From Leptospira fainei serovar Hurstbridge str. BUT 6 (lineage in GTDB: Bacteria; Spirochaetota; Leptospiria; Leptospirales; Leptospiraceae), in contig NZ_AKWZ02000010.1 in the NCBI RefSeq assembly GCF_000306235.2, positions 62,001 through 126,000 on the forward strand: a stretch of DNA of 64,000 bases, written 5' to 3'. The position numbers were made by a program, and so were the translations under genes. The notes beneath the pieces were generated by a model. It was not told the DNA's origin, searched no databases, and saw only the letters and a list, made by a program, of their open reading frames with translations. Position 1 is the first letter of the stretch; the number at the start of each line of letters is the position of its first letter. Positions 32,263 through 41,559 of the stretch are shown here, piece after piece.

Positions 32263-32400
32263 ATGAAAACTACGCGCAAAATCTCGATCAACCACGATAA
32301 AATCTCCGCATTGGCGGAAATTCTCGCGGATAAGTTAATAGAAGAAATTCGGAAAAAAGCCTTAGAAAAGAGCCAAACATCGCCTAAGGAAGCGGCGTAA
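32263..32400 (+). CDS. Small basic helical protein, 45 residues
   Basis: An ATG with GGAGG (32251-32255) seven bases ahead opens a 45-codon frame ending TAA at 32400. The protein starts MKTTRKISINHDKISALAEI and continues as an amphipathic, Lys/Glu-rich helix (LADKLIEEIRKKALEK) with a short polar tail. It lies 68 bases before lemA on the same strand, in the gap left once the antisense phosphatase is given its downstream start. Resembles small DNA-binding or adaptor peptides in composition only; function unknown. Confidence 0.62.
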   Translation: MKTTRKISINHDKISALAEILADKLIEEIRKKALEKSQTSPKEAA

Positions 32401-32468
32401 GAGAATTTGGAAAAAACCGGTTGCAACGGGCGTTTCCCACCCTAAACTACGGATGTTCGGAGGTGGGA

Positions 32469-33074
32469 ATGTCCCAAGTTTTTTTTTCACGCAAAGTTTC
32501 CACGTGGATGCTTTTATTTATCGGTACGTATTTTTCTTTCGGCTGCGGATACAATACGATTCAGGTCCAGGACGAAAAAGTCACTGCGGCTTGGTCCGAA
32601 GTATTGAACCAATACCAAAGAAGAACGGATTTAATCCCGAACTTAGTCAATACGGTTAAGGGTTATGCCGCTCAAGAGAAAGACGTACTTACCGAAGTGA
32701 CAAAGGCGAGAGCTAGTGTCGGATCCATTCAGGCAACTCCGGAAATTTTGAATAATCCGGATTTATTCGCAAAATTTAATAAAGCGCAGGGTCAAATGAC
32801 TTCCGCTCTTTCAAGATTGATGGTTGTAGTCGAAAAATATCCCGATTTAAAATCCAATCAGAACTTTCTTGAACTCCAAGCCCAGCTGGAAGGAACCGAG
32901 AACAGGATTACGGTTGCACGCAATCGATACATCCAATCTGTTCAGGAATATAACGTAACGGTAAGAACCTTTCCGAACGTAATTACGGCTAAAATGTTCG
33001 GCTACGCCCCGAAACCGAATTTTACGGTGGAAAACGAAGCGGAAGTTTCCAAACCTCCTCAAGTTAAGTTTTAA
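32469..33074 (+). CDS. lemA: LemA family lipoprotein-like protein
   Basis: 201 residues from the ATG at 32469, which has GGAGGTGGGA directly ahead; the TTG at 32421 is a poorer choice. The N-terminus is a membrane/lipobox segment (MLLFIGTYFSFGC). The LemA core is plain: YNTIQVQDEKVTAAWSEVLNQYQRRTDLIPNLVNTVKGYA, with the conserved NQYQRR.DLIPNLV, then LQAQLEGTENRITVARNRYI and YNVTVRTFPNVI. LemA proteins are anchored with a long helical bundle outside; function poorly known, but they are regularly coded with TPM-domain proteins, as here. Confidence 0.93.
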   Translation: MSQVFFSRKVSTWMLLFIGTYFSFGCGYNTIQVQDEKVTAAWSEVLNQYQRRTDLIPNLVNTVKGYAAQEKDVLTEVTKARASVGSIQATPEILNNPDLFAKFNKAQGQMTSALSRLMVVVEKYPDLKSNQNFLELQAQLEGTENRITVARNRYIQSVQEYNVTVRTFPNVITAKMFGYAPKPNFTVENEAEVSKPPQVKF

Positions 33075-33085
33075 GCTGGATATCC

Positions 33086-33964
33086 TTGAAACGATTCGTC
33101 GTCCTTTTTCTTTTATTAATTGTATCGATCCCGATTTTTTCGGAACCGGTCTCGATTCCGTCGCTTATTCGTCGGGTAACGGATTTAACCGGAACATTAA
33201 ATTCGGAAGAAGTTACTTCTTTAGAAAGTAAATTAGAAAAATTAGAAGAAAGAAAAGGAAGTCAAATCGCCATCCTAATCGTTCCTTCGACCGGAGAGGA
33301 GACGATTGAACAATACTCCATCCGCGTCGCAGATGCATGGAAGATCGGTAGAAAATCCATCGCAGACGGTATCATCTTCGTAATCGCTAAAGACGATCGA
33401 AAGATGCGCTTTGAAGTCGGTAGAGGATTGGAAGGCGCCGTTCCTGACGCCACCTGTAAAAGAATTCAAATCGAGTATGTTCGTCCTCTTTTTAAAGAAG
33501 GAAAATACTTCGAAGGAATCGATGCGGGAATCGATAAAGTAATAGGGTTGATCGACGGAGAACCCCTCCCGGAACCGGATACACATACTTCGTTTCACGG
33601 TTCCGATAGAGGTTCCTCGGATATGACGATGTATTTCATCGTTTTAGGAATCATCGCAATCTTCGTCGGTTTTGCCCTTCGGCGTTTATTTTCGCCGATT
33701 CAAGCTATAGCGGCGACAGGTATTGCCTATTGGGTTGGTGGAACGTTCGGAATTTCTTTATCCGCTTTATTGCCGATTCTTACGGTATTTTTCATTATAC
33801 TTTGGGTATTATATTCAACGATTAAAAGCGGTGGAGGCGGAGGCGGGTCTACCTGGAGTTCATGGGGCGGAGGAGGCTCGTCTTGGGGTTCGTCGTCCGG
33901 CAGCTCAAGTTGGGGCGGAGGCGGTGGAGATTTTGGCGGGGGCGGATCCTCCTCGGATTGGTGA
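33086..33964 (+). CDS. TPM-domain (YgcG-type) membrane protein with Gly/Ser/Trp-rich tail
   Basis: 292 residues from a TTG at 33086 (GGA ahead). Signal peptide (VVLFLLLIVSIPIFS), then a TPM domain (VTDLTGTLNSEEVTSLESKLEKLEERKGSQIAILIVPSTG; DGIIFVIAKDDRKMRFEVGRGLEG), two hydrophobic helices near residues 178-250 and a C-terminal tail of nearly pure Gly/Ser/Trp. The tail is typical of YgcG-type proteins. TPM proteins include plant thylakoid PSII repair factors with phosphatase activity; the bacterial role is unclear. 11 bases after lemA. Confidence 0.9.
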   Translation: MKRFVVLFLLLIVSIPIFSEPVSIPSLIRRVTDLTGTLNSEEVTSLESKLEKLEERKGSQIAILIVPSTGEETIEQYSIRVADAWKIGRKSIADGIIFVIAKDDRKMRFEVGRGLEGAVPDATCKRIQIEYVRPLFKEGKYFEGIDAGIDKVIGLIDGEPLPEPDTHTSFHGSDRGSSDMTMYFIVLGIIAIFVGFALRRLFSPIQAIAATGIAYWVGGTFGISLSALLPILTVFFIILWVLYSTIKSGGGGGGSTWSSWGGGGSSWGSSSGSSSWGGGGGDFGGGGSSSDW

Positions 33965-33970
33965 TAAACT

Positions 33971-34516
33971 ATGGCTAACAATATATCTCGTCTTCTTTCA
34001 CACGTTCGAGCAGGAATCTTGGATTCTTTCGGGATCGGCACTCACGATTCATTAAGGTTTAGTTTATTAAGAAAATATCTTAATGCTGGGGATCTAAAAG
34101 AATTAAAATCGATGATCTCATCCTCGGAAGCACAGCATCGAGGGGAATTGAGATTGGCGATCGAGACTAAACTGCCATTGCTGCAAGTCTGGTCGGGAAA
34201 AACCGCCAAAATGAGAGCGGTAGAAATGTTCTCTTTTTTGCGAGTATGGGACACCGAGGAAAACACCGGTATTTTAATCTATTTACTTTTGGCCGAGAAA
34301 AAAATCGTTTTGTTAGCCGATAGGGGCATCTATAAGAAAATTGGGCAAGAAAATCTGGATTCCATTGCCAATGAAATAAGCGACGGCTTTAAAGAATCGA
34401 AATATAAGAAAAGCCTAACTCAGGGGATTCAAAAACTGACGGAGATCCTCAAGAAACATTTCCCCGCCCAGGGAAAAAATCCGAACGAGCTTCCAGATGA
34501 ACCGTATATTGTTTAA
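33971..34516 (+). CDS. Second, cytoplasmic TPM-domain protein
   Basis: 181 residues without signal peptide. The TPM core is shorter: MISSSEAQHRGELRLAIETKLPL, AVEMFSFLRVWDTEENTGILIYLLLAEKKIVLLADRGIYKKIG and a C-terminal helix region LTQGIQKLTEILKKHFPAQG. This two-gene pairing with a larger TPM protein and LemA is a recurring operon type. It follows the preceding stop by six bases. Confidence 0.88.
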   Translation: MANNISRLLSHVRAGILDSFGIGTHDSLRFSLLRKYLNAGDLKELKSMISSSEAQHRGELRLAIETKLPLLQVWSGKTAKMRAVEMFSFLRVWDTEENTGILIYLLLAEKKIVLLADRGIYKKIGQENLDSIANEISDGFKESKYKKSLTQGIQKLTEILKKHFPAQGKNPNELPDEPYIV

Positions 34517-34595
34517 CGCTTTAAAGACCTAAGTCTTTCCTAAACGAATCTAAGATAACCGGGTTTATCCGGAAAGAACCGAAAAATCGAGACTT

Positions 34596-35474
34596 CTATT
34601 TTAGAGTTTCTTTAAAGAATTCGATTTGCTCGCGAATCGTTTGTTCGAACAAATTCCCGAAATACGGCTCGAAATGACCCATATCTAATAGATTCATTTT
34701 ACATTGAGCGATTTTCCCGCTCGTTTTGATAGCTGCCCGATACGGTATCAGGGAATCTTTCTTTGCAATCTGCATCAGAACGGGAGCTTTGATTTTCTTA
34801 GCGTAGACAGTCGGACGATACGTCGGTAAAAGTAAACAAATCCTTGCGGGAGCTTCATTTGTCCAATTTGCGCCCTTCTCTATCAGATGAGTATAGCCGT
34901 CATAGGAATCTTCCGTATTCATTAAGGCGAAAGTTCCCGGATGCGCGACGATGGGAACTTTATGCGGAGAAAGAAATAATAAAGATTTAATTACATCGGA
35001 CAATCCATGCAATAATCCTAATATTTGATAGGAAATCGGGAACGAGTTCGTCGTAGAAATTCCGTCGACGAAAGGAACTTGAGAGACGACCGCTTTCACG
35101 TCCGGACTCTTCGCGCCTACCACCAAAACGTGGCCTCCTCCAAAGGAAGTTCCCCAAATTCCCAATTTTTCTCCATTCACTTCCTGCAACGATTTCACGA
35201 ATCGGATCGCTTCCAAAAAATCATGCACATGCCTATACGGATTGATAAGATTTCTAGGAAGTCCTTCACTCTCGCCGAAATTCCGATAATCGAACAGGAA
35301 AACGGCAAACCCGGCTTCGCAAAATTTTTTCGCGTATTCGGGTAAGCGAAACCTTCGTTCGGCTCCGATTCCATGGCCCATTACGATGACCGGCGGTTTC
35401 TTGACCTCGGGAAGATAAAGTGTTCCCCGACAAATCGTTTCTTCGCTTAAAAATTCTTTAAGTATTTCTTTCAT
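34596..35474 (-). CDS. Alpha/beta hydrolase
   Basis: 292 residues. Oxyanion-hole loop VIVMGHGIGAERRFRLPEYA, nucleophile elbow GIWGTSFGGGHVLVVG (Ser in GTSFGGG), acid region IKAPVLMQIAKKDSLIPY (Asp) and terminal His in LLDMGHFEPY. It belongs with dienelactone hydrolase/acetyl xylan esterase-like enzymes; substrate unknown. No signal peptide, so cytoplasmic. Separated from its neighbours by about 80 and 160 bases. Confidence 0.88.
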   Translation of the reverse strand: MKEILKEFLSEETICRGTLYLPEVKKPPVIVMGHGIGAERRFRLPEYAKKFCEAGFAVFLFDYRNFGESEGLPRNLINPYRHVHDFLEAIRFVKSLQEVNGEKLGIWGTSFGGGHVLVVGAKSPDVKAVVSQVPFVDGISTTNSFPISYQILGLLHGLSDVIKSLLFLSPHKVPIVAHPGTFALMNTEDSYDGYTHLIEKGANWTNEAPARICLLLPTYRPTVYAKKIKAPVLMQIAKKDSLIPYRAAIKTSGKIAQCKMNLLDMGHFEPYFGNLFEQTIREQIEFFKETLK

Positions 35475-35637
35475 ATTTCTTCCGTCTTCTTAGGGAAGTG
35501 GATGTTTTTACCGATCCGACCGGAATTACAAAATCCGGAAATCCGTATAAATCAAACAATTTTTATTGTTCTTCTTCATTTCTCGTTCGCGGATATTGAA
35601 AAATCGGATGCATCCTTCTTCTTCCGTAAAATCCATC

Positions 35638-35982
35638 TCAAGCGAAAAGTTCTTTTTGGATTTTTTTAGGCAAACGCTCCACGATCAGTCGATAAGAAGT
35701 ACGGATCGATTTTTCCAGATCCTTTTTCTTAAGTAAATTAAGTCGATTACATCGGACCCATCCGTTTCTCGCCAAATACGGAGCGGGGATGATACCGGTT
35801 GTCGAAACGTAGTCGCTCCATTCTTCAGGCTGGACCTTGAAGGAAACTGTTCCGTTTTCGAGACCGTAAATGCAGTACATTTTATCGAAAACGGAAAAAA
35901 CCAAATTGGATTCCCACTTTACGTCGATAGTCGTAGCCTTGAGGCTCTTACAAAATTCTTGTAATTGTTCGACCGATTTCAT
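35638..35982 (-). CDS. MmcQ/YjbR family protein
   Basis: 114 residues. The family fold is indicated by MKSVEQLQEFCKSLKATTIDVKWESNLVFSVFDKMYCIYGLENGTVSFKVQPEEWSDY and the C-terminal NGWVRCNRLNLLKKKDLEKSIRTSYRLIVERLPKK; only the pattern WESNLVF, K(V/C)P..W, W(V/I) and SY.LV..LP is used as evidence. Such proteins are double-wing DNA-binding-like; role unknown. Confidence 0.85.
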   Translation of the reverse strand: MKSVEQLQEFCKSLKATTIDVKWESNLVFSVFDKMYCIYGLENGTVSFKVQPEEWSDYVSTTGIIPAPYLARNGWVRCNRLNLLKKKDLEKSIRTSYRLIVERLPKKIQKELFA

Positions 35983-36039
35983 CTTATTTATACAAACGAT
36001 AGGATTACGGAAGAAATCGGAAAAATCAATCGCAATATA

Positions 36040-36438
36040 TTATAAACTCTTGATTCGATTCACCATCGAATACAATCCGTTACGACGACTCATCGAAAGA
36101 TGCTTATCCAAACCTATTTCCTTTAGAAAGTCCAGGGAGGCGGATCGAATTTCCTCCCTCGTTCTACCTGAAAAGACTCGCAATAACAGCGCGATCATTC
36201 CTTTGGTGATTGCCGAATCACTGTCTGCGGAAAAATAGAGCTTATGGTCTTTCTCTTGCGAAACGATCCAAACTCGCGATTGGCAACCTGGAACCAATCT
36301 ATCTTCGGTATGCTGTTCCTGAGGTAGAGGCGCAAGAGTATCTCCGATTTCGATCAAGAGTTGATAGCGTTCCTCCCAATCTAAGCATTCGGAAAATTCC
36401 TTTATAATTTCCTGCTGGGTTTCTTCCAAGTTCGACAT
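36040..36438 (-). CDS. sufE: SufE-family sulfur acceptor
   Basis: Accepts persulfide sulfur from a SufS cysteine desulfurase for Fe-S cluster assembly. 132 residues; [21 protein letters not shown], and the acceptor Cys52 in [11 protein letters not shown], then [27 protein letters not shown] are the SufE hallmarks. No sufS or other suf gene is adjacent. Divergent from the MDR reductase. Confidence 0.93.
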   Translation of the reverse strand: MSNLEETQQEIIKEFSECLDWEERYQLLIEIGDTLAPLPQEQHTEDRLVPGCQSRVWIVSQEKDHKLYFSADSDSAITKGMIALLLRVFSGRTREEIRSASLDFLKEIGLDKHLSMSRRNGLYSMVNRIKSL

Positions 36439-36588
36439 TGAGAATCCTTATGGCCTTCTCAATCTATCATAAAACTGACAGGTTTAGTGGCAAAACAAAA
36501 TTATCTTAGATATGATCGTTCATTCTTATCCGCACTTTTAGGCTGGACTCTTACGGTATTTTGTCGAGGATTCGTCGCTACAGACGCT

Positions 36589-37602
36589 ATGAAAGTATTC
36601 GAAATTCAAAATCAATTCGGCATTGAAAACCTAACAGTCAATTCTCGTCCCGATCCGAAACCTGGTTTCGGTGAAGTCCTAATTAAGGTAAAGGCTTGCT
36701 CTTTAAATTATAGAGATTTTCTGATGATCATAGGAAAATACAATCCACGCCAAAAACTTCCGCTGATTCCCTTATCGGACGGAGCCGGAGAAGTCGTGGA
36801 GATTGGGGCCGGAGTTACGAAAATTAAAGTAGGCGATCGGGTCTGCGGAATATTCTCGCAAGGTTGGCAAGCCGGGGAACCCGAACTGGAAAATCTAAAG
36901 GAATCCTTGGGTGGCCCTTTAGACGGATTAATAAGCGAATACAGAATTTTTCCGGAAACAGGCGTCATTCCTTTTCCGGATCACCTTTCCTATGCGGAAG
37001 CTTCCACCTTACCCTGCGCCGGTTTAACGGCCTACAATGCGGTGGTAACGTTCGGAGGATTAGAGCCCGGAAAGACGGTCGTTGTGCTCGGAACCGGAGG
37101 TGTTTCCCTATTCGCATTACAATTCGCGAAAATGCTAGGATGCAAAGTGATCGTCACTTCCTCCAGCGACGAAAAATTAGAACGAGCCAAAATCCTCGGT
37201 GCCGACGATACCATTAATTATAATTCAAAAGCGAACTGGGATCGTGAAATCAGAAAGAAAACCGCCATGAAAGGAGCGGACCTAGTGATAGAAATTGGAG
37301 GTGCAGGAACTTTACAAAAATCGATTAATTCGACTCGTCCGGGCGGAACAATCGCATTGATCGGTGTCGTCGCAGGCGGAGGCGAAGCTACAGTATCTCT
37401 CTTTCCCGTTTTAATGCAAGGAATCCGAATCCAAGGGGTCATAGTGGGAAGTAAAAGCGATTTTGCACGGATGAATCAGGCGATCTCGTTTCACCGTAGC
37501 AAACCGATCGTCGATAAGATTTTTCCTTTCTCCGAATTTCCGAAGGCGCTGGAATATTTGAGGGACGGGAAACATTTCGGCAAGGTAGTGATAGAAATGT
37601 GA
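36589..37602 (+). CDS. Medium-chain NAD(P)-dependent reductase (quinone oxidoreductase/alcohol dehydrogenase type)
   Basis: 337 residues from the ATG at 36589; the in-frame GTG at 36487 would add 34 residues with no family match. N-terminal GroES fold ([28 protein letters not shown]) lacks the catalytic zinc Cys, so this is the zinc-free quinone oxidoreductase type. Cofactor motif [33 protein letters not shown] shows GxGxxS. The C-terminal [24 protein letters not shown] is typical. Substrate unknown. Confidence 0.9.
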   Translation: MKVFEIQNQFGIENLTVNSRPDPKPGFGEVLIKVKACSLNYRDFLMIIGKYNPRQKLPLIPLSDGAGEVVEIGAGVTKIKVGDRVCGIFSQGWQAGEPELENLKESLGGPLDGLISEYRIFPETGVIPFPDHLSYAEASTLPCAGLTAYNAVVTFGGLEPGKTVVVLGTGGVSLFALQFAKMLGCKVIVTSSSDEKLERAKILGADDTINYNSKANWDREIRKKTAMKGADLVIEIGGAGTLQKSINSTRPGGTIALIGVVAGGGEATVSLFPVLMQGIRIQGVIVGSKSDFARMNQAISFHRSKPIVDKIFPFSEFPKALEYLRDGKHFGKVVIEM

Positions 37603-37742
37603 TTTATAATTTGATCTTTGATTGACTTTATTCTTCGCGCCGCTTCGGCTTCGCACGGTTTTATTCGCAAAAAAACCGGCGGACGGAAAATGAATTAAAG
37701 CGAATCTTACAAAACGCCGAGTTCTAATAAACGAAGTTTCGA

Positions 37743-38654
37743 TTAGGGAATCGAGTGACCGGCGCCGGCCGCCCAAATTCTATACCATTCCTCTTTCGTC
37801 AAATGAATACGAAACGCTTCCGCAGCAGACCGAAGACGATTCGTTTGATTCGTTCCGAGGACCGGCAGAATACCGGCAGGATGAAGCAGAAACCAAGCAT
37901 ACAGAACGGCATCCGCGGACACTCCCTTATCCTTAGCCAATTGCTCAAGAGCGTCGCGCACGGCTACTTCACGATCTCCATTATGCGAAAAGATTCTTCC
38001 GCCTGCGGTCGGAGACCATACCATTGGACGAAATCGTAATTCTTGCGCTTGATCAAAGGTCCCGTCAGTTAACGGAGAAGGATGTAACGGATGAAACTCC
38101 ACCTGGTTGGTAACTAACGGAAAATTCAACCGACTTTGTAAAAGCTGAAATTGCGACGGAGTAAAATTAGAGACTCCGAAATGCATCGCCTTTCCGGAAG
38201 CGCGTAATTTAAAGAACGCCGAAGCAACGGAGTCCGCGTCCATTAAAAAATCAGGACGATGAATCAACAAAAGATCGATTTTTTCGACTCCTAATTTTCC
38301 TAAAGAAGAATCGATCGATTCTAAGATATGTTCTTCGCTAGTATTATAATGTTTTAAATGAATTCCCGGATGCCTTGCGCCCGGGACTTGAATTCCGCAT
38401 TTTGTCACGATCGTTATCGAATCCTTAAGACCGGGTTTCAAGCGAAGCGCTTTTCCGAAATGTTCTTGATTCTGATATTCGCCGTATATATCCGCGTGAT
38501 CGAACGTATAAATCCCGAGTTCCAAAGAAAATTCAATCTTCTCCAAGATTCGTTGTGCTCCAAATCCTTGCGGATCCAAATGCAATCTCCAGCAGCCAAA
38601 CACGAGCCTTGATAAGGCTGGACCTCCCTCTGTAAGCGAAATGGATGGAATCAT
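37743..38654 (-). CDS. Aldo/keto reductase
   Basis: 303-residue TIM-barrel oxidoreductase using NADPH. Active-site parts visible: FDHADIYGEYQNQEHFG (Asp, Tyr), SITIVTKCGIQ (Lys), and IDLLLIHRPDFLMDADSVASAF (His), with FGVSNFTPSQF and the cofactor loop PVLGTNQTNRLRSAAEAF. This is closest in feel to the YdhF/AKR11 subfamily. It converges with the MDR gene; substrates unknown. Confidence 0.93.
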   Translation of the reverse strand: MIPSISLTEGGPALSRLVFGCWRLHLDPQGFGAQRILEKIEFSLELGIYTFDHADIYGEYQNQEHFGKALRLKPGLKDSITIVTKCGIQVPGARHPGIHLKHYNTSEEHILESIDSSLGKLGVEKIDLLLIHRPDFLMDADSVASAFFKLRASGKAMHFGVSNFTPSQFQLLQSRLNFPLVTNQVEFHPLHPSPLTDGTFDQAQELRFRPMVWSPTAGGRIFSHNGDREVAVRDALEQLAKDKGVSADAVLYAWFLLHPAGILPVLGTNQTNRLRSAAEAFRIHLTKEEWYRIWAAGAGHSIP

Positions 38655-38891
38655 TTTTTTCTCCCCACCCTATTTGAGTCTCTAATCAATGCCTCATCAA
38701 GATATTTTTATTGCGAATCGGCATGACTTTTCTCTACCATTTCGGCAGGAAAGACCGACGAACCGGCTTCACAGCGTAGCCAATCGTTTTTAAATTCCGA
38801 TAATCTAACAAGGGATTAATCTTATAAAAACGAATTGCCAGCCCCTCCTGATTCGAATATAAACGGTTCACCTTACGCCAGGAGGTTCTCT

Positions 38892-40019
38892 TTGAAAACC
38901 GATCCGTCATCTTTGAAGAAGGCGAGTGGAATCAGGAAAATTTCCGCTCGTAAAAATACGTCCAAAGGATTAGGTAGGGTAGAAAAATCTTTTTTTCCCG
39001 GAAGAGAATTACCAAGGATCTATAATCCCGGAGATACTAATTCTTTAGAACCGGGATTTCTTCCTGCTTGGATTTCGAAAAATAAAAAGACGGTCGATCA
39101 AGATTTAATTGAGTACGGCGCCGTCCTCTTCCGAGGGTTTTCCGTTTCCAGTCCGTTGGAATTCGAAGCCGTAGCCTTAGCTTTGGATAAGAATTTGAAA
39201 ACCGATTATTTGGGAACTTCTCCCAGGAATCGCATAACAAAATTCGTTCATACGGCCAGCGAATTACCTCCATACTATCCCATTATGCAACATGCGGAGA
39301 TGAGTTTTTTAAATAAGCCTCCTCGAAAACTTATGTTTTATTGCGAAGTTCCGCCGGTTAAAAACGGAGAAACCCCTATAACAGATTTACGTAAAGTATA
39401 CGAAGATATGAACCCAAGGATTTTAAAGAAATTCGAAACAAAGGGTGTCAAATATATTCGTCGATATGACGGGCCTAACGCTCCGAGGGTAAGTATGTGG
39501 AAAACGAAACGTTGGGACGAGATGTTTTCAACAGTTCACAAGGAGGAGGTAGAGGATATAGCCGCAAAACAAACCTTTCAAGTGGATTGGCTTCCTCAAG
39601 ACGAACTGAAATTGACAAACATTCAGGTTGCAGTGAGAACGCATCCGTCGGCCAATACGAAAGCTTGGCACAATCATAGCCAAGTTTTCCACGTGGATGC
39701 AGCTTTGTTAGAATACCGAAAAATAGCAAAATTTCAAAGGAGTATAGGGAGTGCCTTCCTTTACGGAGTCATATTCATTCTGACCAATCTTAAGAAATTG
39801 CTGAGAGATCCTGAAAAATTCGAAACTAATATCGAATTCGGAGACGGAACTCCGATTTCGTTCGCGGAAATTCGAGAAGTAAGCGATACTTTCTGGAAGC
39901 ATCTATCGGTTTTCGAATGGCAAAAAGGTGATGTTCTCTTAATCGATAACTACTCGGTTTCGCACGGGAGACTCCCCTTTTCCGGACCGAGAGAAATTCT
40001 AGTCACTTGGACCGATTAA
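38892..40019 (+). CDS. Fe(II)/2-oxoglutarate-dependent TauD/TfdA-type oxygenase
   Basis: 375 residues. I choose a TTG start at 38892 with AGGAGG seven bases ahead; the frame opens 19 codons earlier at 38835. The double-stranded beta-helix with the HxE...H iron triad is visible: MQHAEMSFLNKPPRKLMF (His and Glu), and YSVSHGRLPFSGPREILVTW (distal His and the 2OG-binding Arg). VKYIRRYDGPN and NHSQVFHVDA are typical of SyrP/clavaminate-synthase-like members. Hydroxylation or halogenation of a small acid is likely; which one is not visible. First gene of a three-gene operon with BASS and HCCA isomerase genes. Confidence 0.88.
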   Translation: MKTDPSSLKKASGIRKISARKNTSKGLGRVEKSFFPGRELPRIYNPGDTNSLEPGFLPAWISKNKKTVDQDLIEYGAVLFRGFSVSSPLEFEAVALALDKNLKTDYLGTSPRNRITKFVHTASELPPYYPIMQHAEMSFLNKPPRKLMFYCEVPPVKNGETPITDLRKVYEDMNPRILKKFETKGVKYIRRYDGPNAPRVSMWKTKRWDEMFSTVHKEEVEDIAAKQTFQVDWLPQDELKLTNIQVAVRTHPSANTKAWHNHSQVFHVDAALLEYRKIAKFQRSIGSAFLYGVIFILTNLKKLLRDPEKFETNIEFGDGTPISFAEIREVSDTFWKHLSVFEWQKGDVLLIDNYSVSHGRLPFSGPREILVTWTD

Positions 40020-40032
40020 AGGAAGAAATTTA

Positions 40033-40944
40033 ATGGCCGACCTTGATCTGATTCGGCTGAACTTCAGCCCGACCGGTCTAGTAATATTGAACGTTTGCCT
40101 CGGATTCGTTATGTACGGCGTATCTTTAGAGCTCTCGGTAGCGGATTTTTCCAATTTAAAAAAACATCCCAAAGCTGCAATCGTAGGGCTGCTTTCTCAG
40201 CTGGTTTTATTGCCTGCAATAACGCTCGGATTAATATTCTTGATCCGACCTTATCCGGGTATCGCTCTGGGAATGCTTTTAGTAGCTGCATGTCCCGGGG
40301 GAAATATGTCGAACTTCATCACGTTATTAGCGGGAGGAAATGTTCCTCTTTCCATCTCATTAACGGCGACTACGACTCTTCTCGCTTGGTTTTTCACTCC
40401 TTTTAATTTCTTTTTTTGGGGGAAGTTCTATGTTCCGGCAGCGGACCGTTTGAAGGAGGTTCAGATCGATTCTAAAGATTTACTATTTTCAATTTTATTA
40501 ATATTACTCCTTCCTTTAATAATCGGACTATTGACGAATCGATACGCTCCCCACGCATCCGCAAAACTTCGGAAACCGTTTCGTATAGGCTCTACCTTGA
40601 TGCTGGGATCGTTTATTTTAATCGCTTTGATCGGAAATTGGAATTCCTTTCTCGATAATATCGGTTGGCTCTTTTGGCTCGTATTCTTACATAACGGACT
40701 TGCATTGGCCGGCGGATATACGTTTGCTCGGATAGCGGGATTGGCAGTAAGGGAGCGAAGAACGATCTCTCTCGAGACAGGACTTCAAAATTCCGGTTTG
40801 GGATTGGTTCTGATCTTCACTTTTTTTCAAGGGCTCGGTTCCATGGCCTTAGTCGCCGCCTGGTGGGGTGTTTGGCATATCATTAGCGGCTTAATTCTCG
40901 CAGGAATTTGGAGTCGTAAAAAAATGAATCAAGAGATAGCTTAA
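40033..40944 (+). CDS. Bile acid:sodium symporter (BASS) family transporter
   Basis: 303 residues with about nine to ten helices. Family motifs: VAACPGGNMSNFITLLAGGNVPLS and ISLETGLQNSGLGLVLIFTFF, which form the crossed sodium/substrate site. BASS proteins import organic anions with sodium; in bacteria often keto-acids or pantoate-like compounds. 13 bases after the oxygenase gene; likely supplies or clears its substrate. Confidence 0.92.
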   Translation: MADLDLIRLNFSPTGLVILNVCLGFVMYGVSLELSVADFSNLKKHPKAAIVGLLSQLVLLPAITLGLIFLIRPYPGIALGMLLVAACPGGNMSNFITLLAGGNVPLSISLTATTTLLAWFFTPFNFFFWGKFYVPAADRLKEVQIDSKDLLFSILLILLLPLIIGLLTNRYAPHASAKLRKPFRIGSTLMLGSFILIALIGNWNSFLDNIGWLFWLVFLHNGLALAGGYTFARIAGLAVRERRTISLETGLQNSGLGLVLIFTFFQGLGSMALVAAWWGVWHIISGLILAGIWSRKKMNQEIA

Positions 40945-40956
40945 AGAGGTACGTTC

Positions 40957-41559
40957 ATGAGCGATCTACCGACATTTGATTTTTGGTACGAGTTTGCGAG
41001 CACTTATTCGTATCTAAGCGTTGCAAGAATCGAAACACTCGCTCGACAAAAGGGAGTTCTACCCATTTGGAAACCGTTTTTGTTAGGCCCGATTTTTCGA
41101 GAGCAAGGATTGGCGGATTCTCCTTTTAATCTCTTTCCGGTGAAAGGTCGATACATGTGGAAAGACTTGGAACGAAGATGCGAAAAATACGGGTTACCGT
41201 TTCAACGACCGACGATCTTTCCGCAAAACGGATTAAGGGCTGCAAGAATCGCGACGCTCTATTGCGAAGAGGAGTGGATCCATGAGTTCGTAAGACTCGT
41301 ATATAAGGCCGAGTTCGCGTTAGGAAAAGATATTTCGCAACCGATCGTTTTAAAGGAAATCTTAAACTATCTGGGTCAACCCGATAATGAAATCTTTGCA
41401 AGCGGCGAATCGCCTGCCGCAAAATCCCTTCTGAGGGAAAACACTGAAATCGCAAAGTCCCTTGGGATTTTTGGAGCGCCTAGCTTTATCGTAAAAGGCG
41501 AACTCTTTTGGGGGGACGATCGCTTGGAGGATGCCATAGAATTTCTTATCCGATCCTAA
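40957..41559 (+). CDS. 2-hydroxychromene-2-carboxylate isomerase (DsbA-family)
   Basis: 200 residues of the kappa-GST/HCCA isomerase fold: FDFWYEFASTYSYLSVARIE (active-site Ser region), RGVLPIWKPFLLGPIF type segment, RCEKYGLPF, FPQNGLRAARIATLYCEEEW and a C-terminal IFGAPSFIVKGELFWGDDRLEDAIEFL. In naphthalene catabolism it isomerises a ring-fission product using glutathione. Here it sits beside an oxygenase and faces a LigB-type dioxygenase, suggesting an aromatic or phenolic compound. Ends overlapping the dioxygenase tail-to-tail by 14 bases. Confidence 0.9.
   Translation: MSDLPTFDFWYEFASTYSYLSVARIETLARQKGVLPIWKPFLLGPIFREQGLADSPFNLFPVKGRYMWKDLERRCEKYGLPFQRPTIFPQNGLRAARIATLYCEEEWIHEFVRLVYKAEFALGKDISQPIVLKEILNYLGQPDNEIFASGESPAAKSLLRENTEIAKSLGIFGAPSFIVKGELFWGDDRLEDAIEFLIRS

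Noticed and set aside
32112..32426. 105-codon N-terminal extension of the PAS-GAF-PP2C gene
   Set aside because: No conserved domain, runs antisense to the 45-codon gene, and a TTG with a good ribosome site exists at 32111.
33723..34055. Frames on both strands through the Gly/Ser/Trp-rich tail of the TPM protein
   Set aside because: Low-complexity DNA keeps other frames open by chance; the proline-rich or Gly/Arg-rich products are not credible.
37600..37742. Possible terminator between the MDR and AKR genes
   Set aside because: There is a T-run on the minus strand, but the only supporting stem is five pairs with a 34-base loop, too weak to list.
37411..37776. 121-codon minus-strand frame between the MDR and AKR genes
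   Set aside because: Overlaps the ends of both real genes and has no motif or ribosome site.
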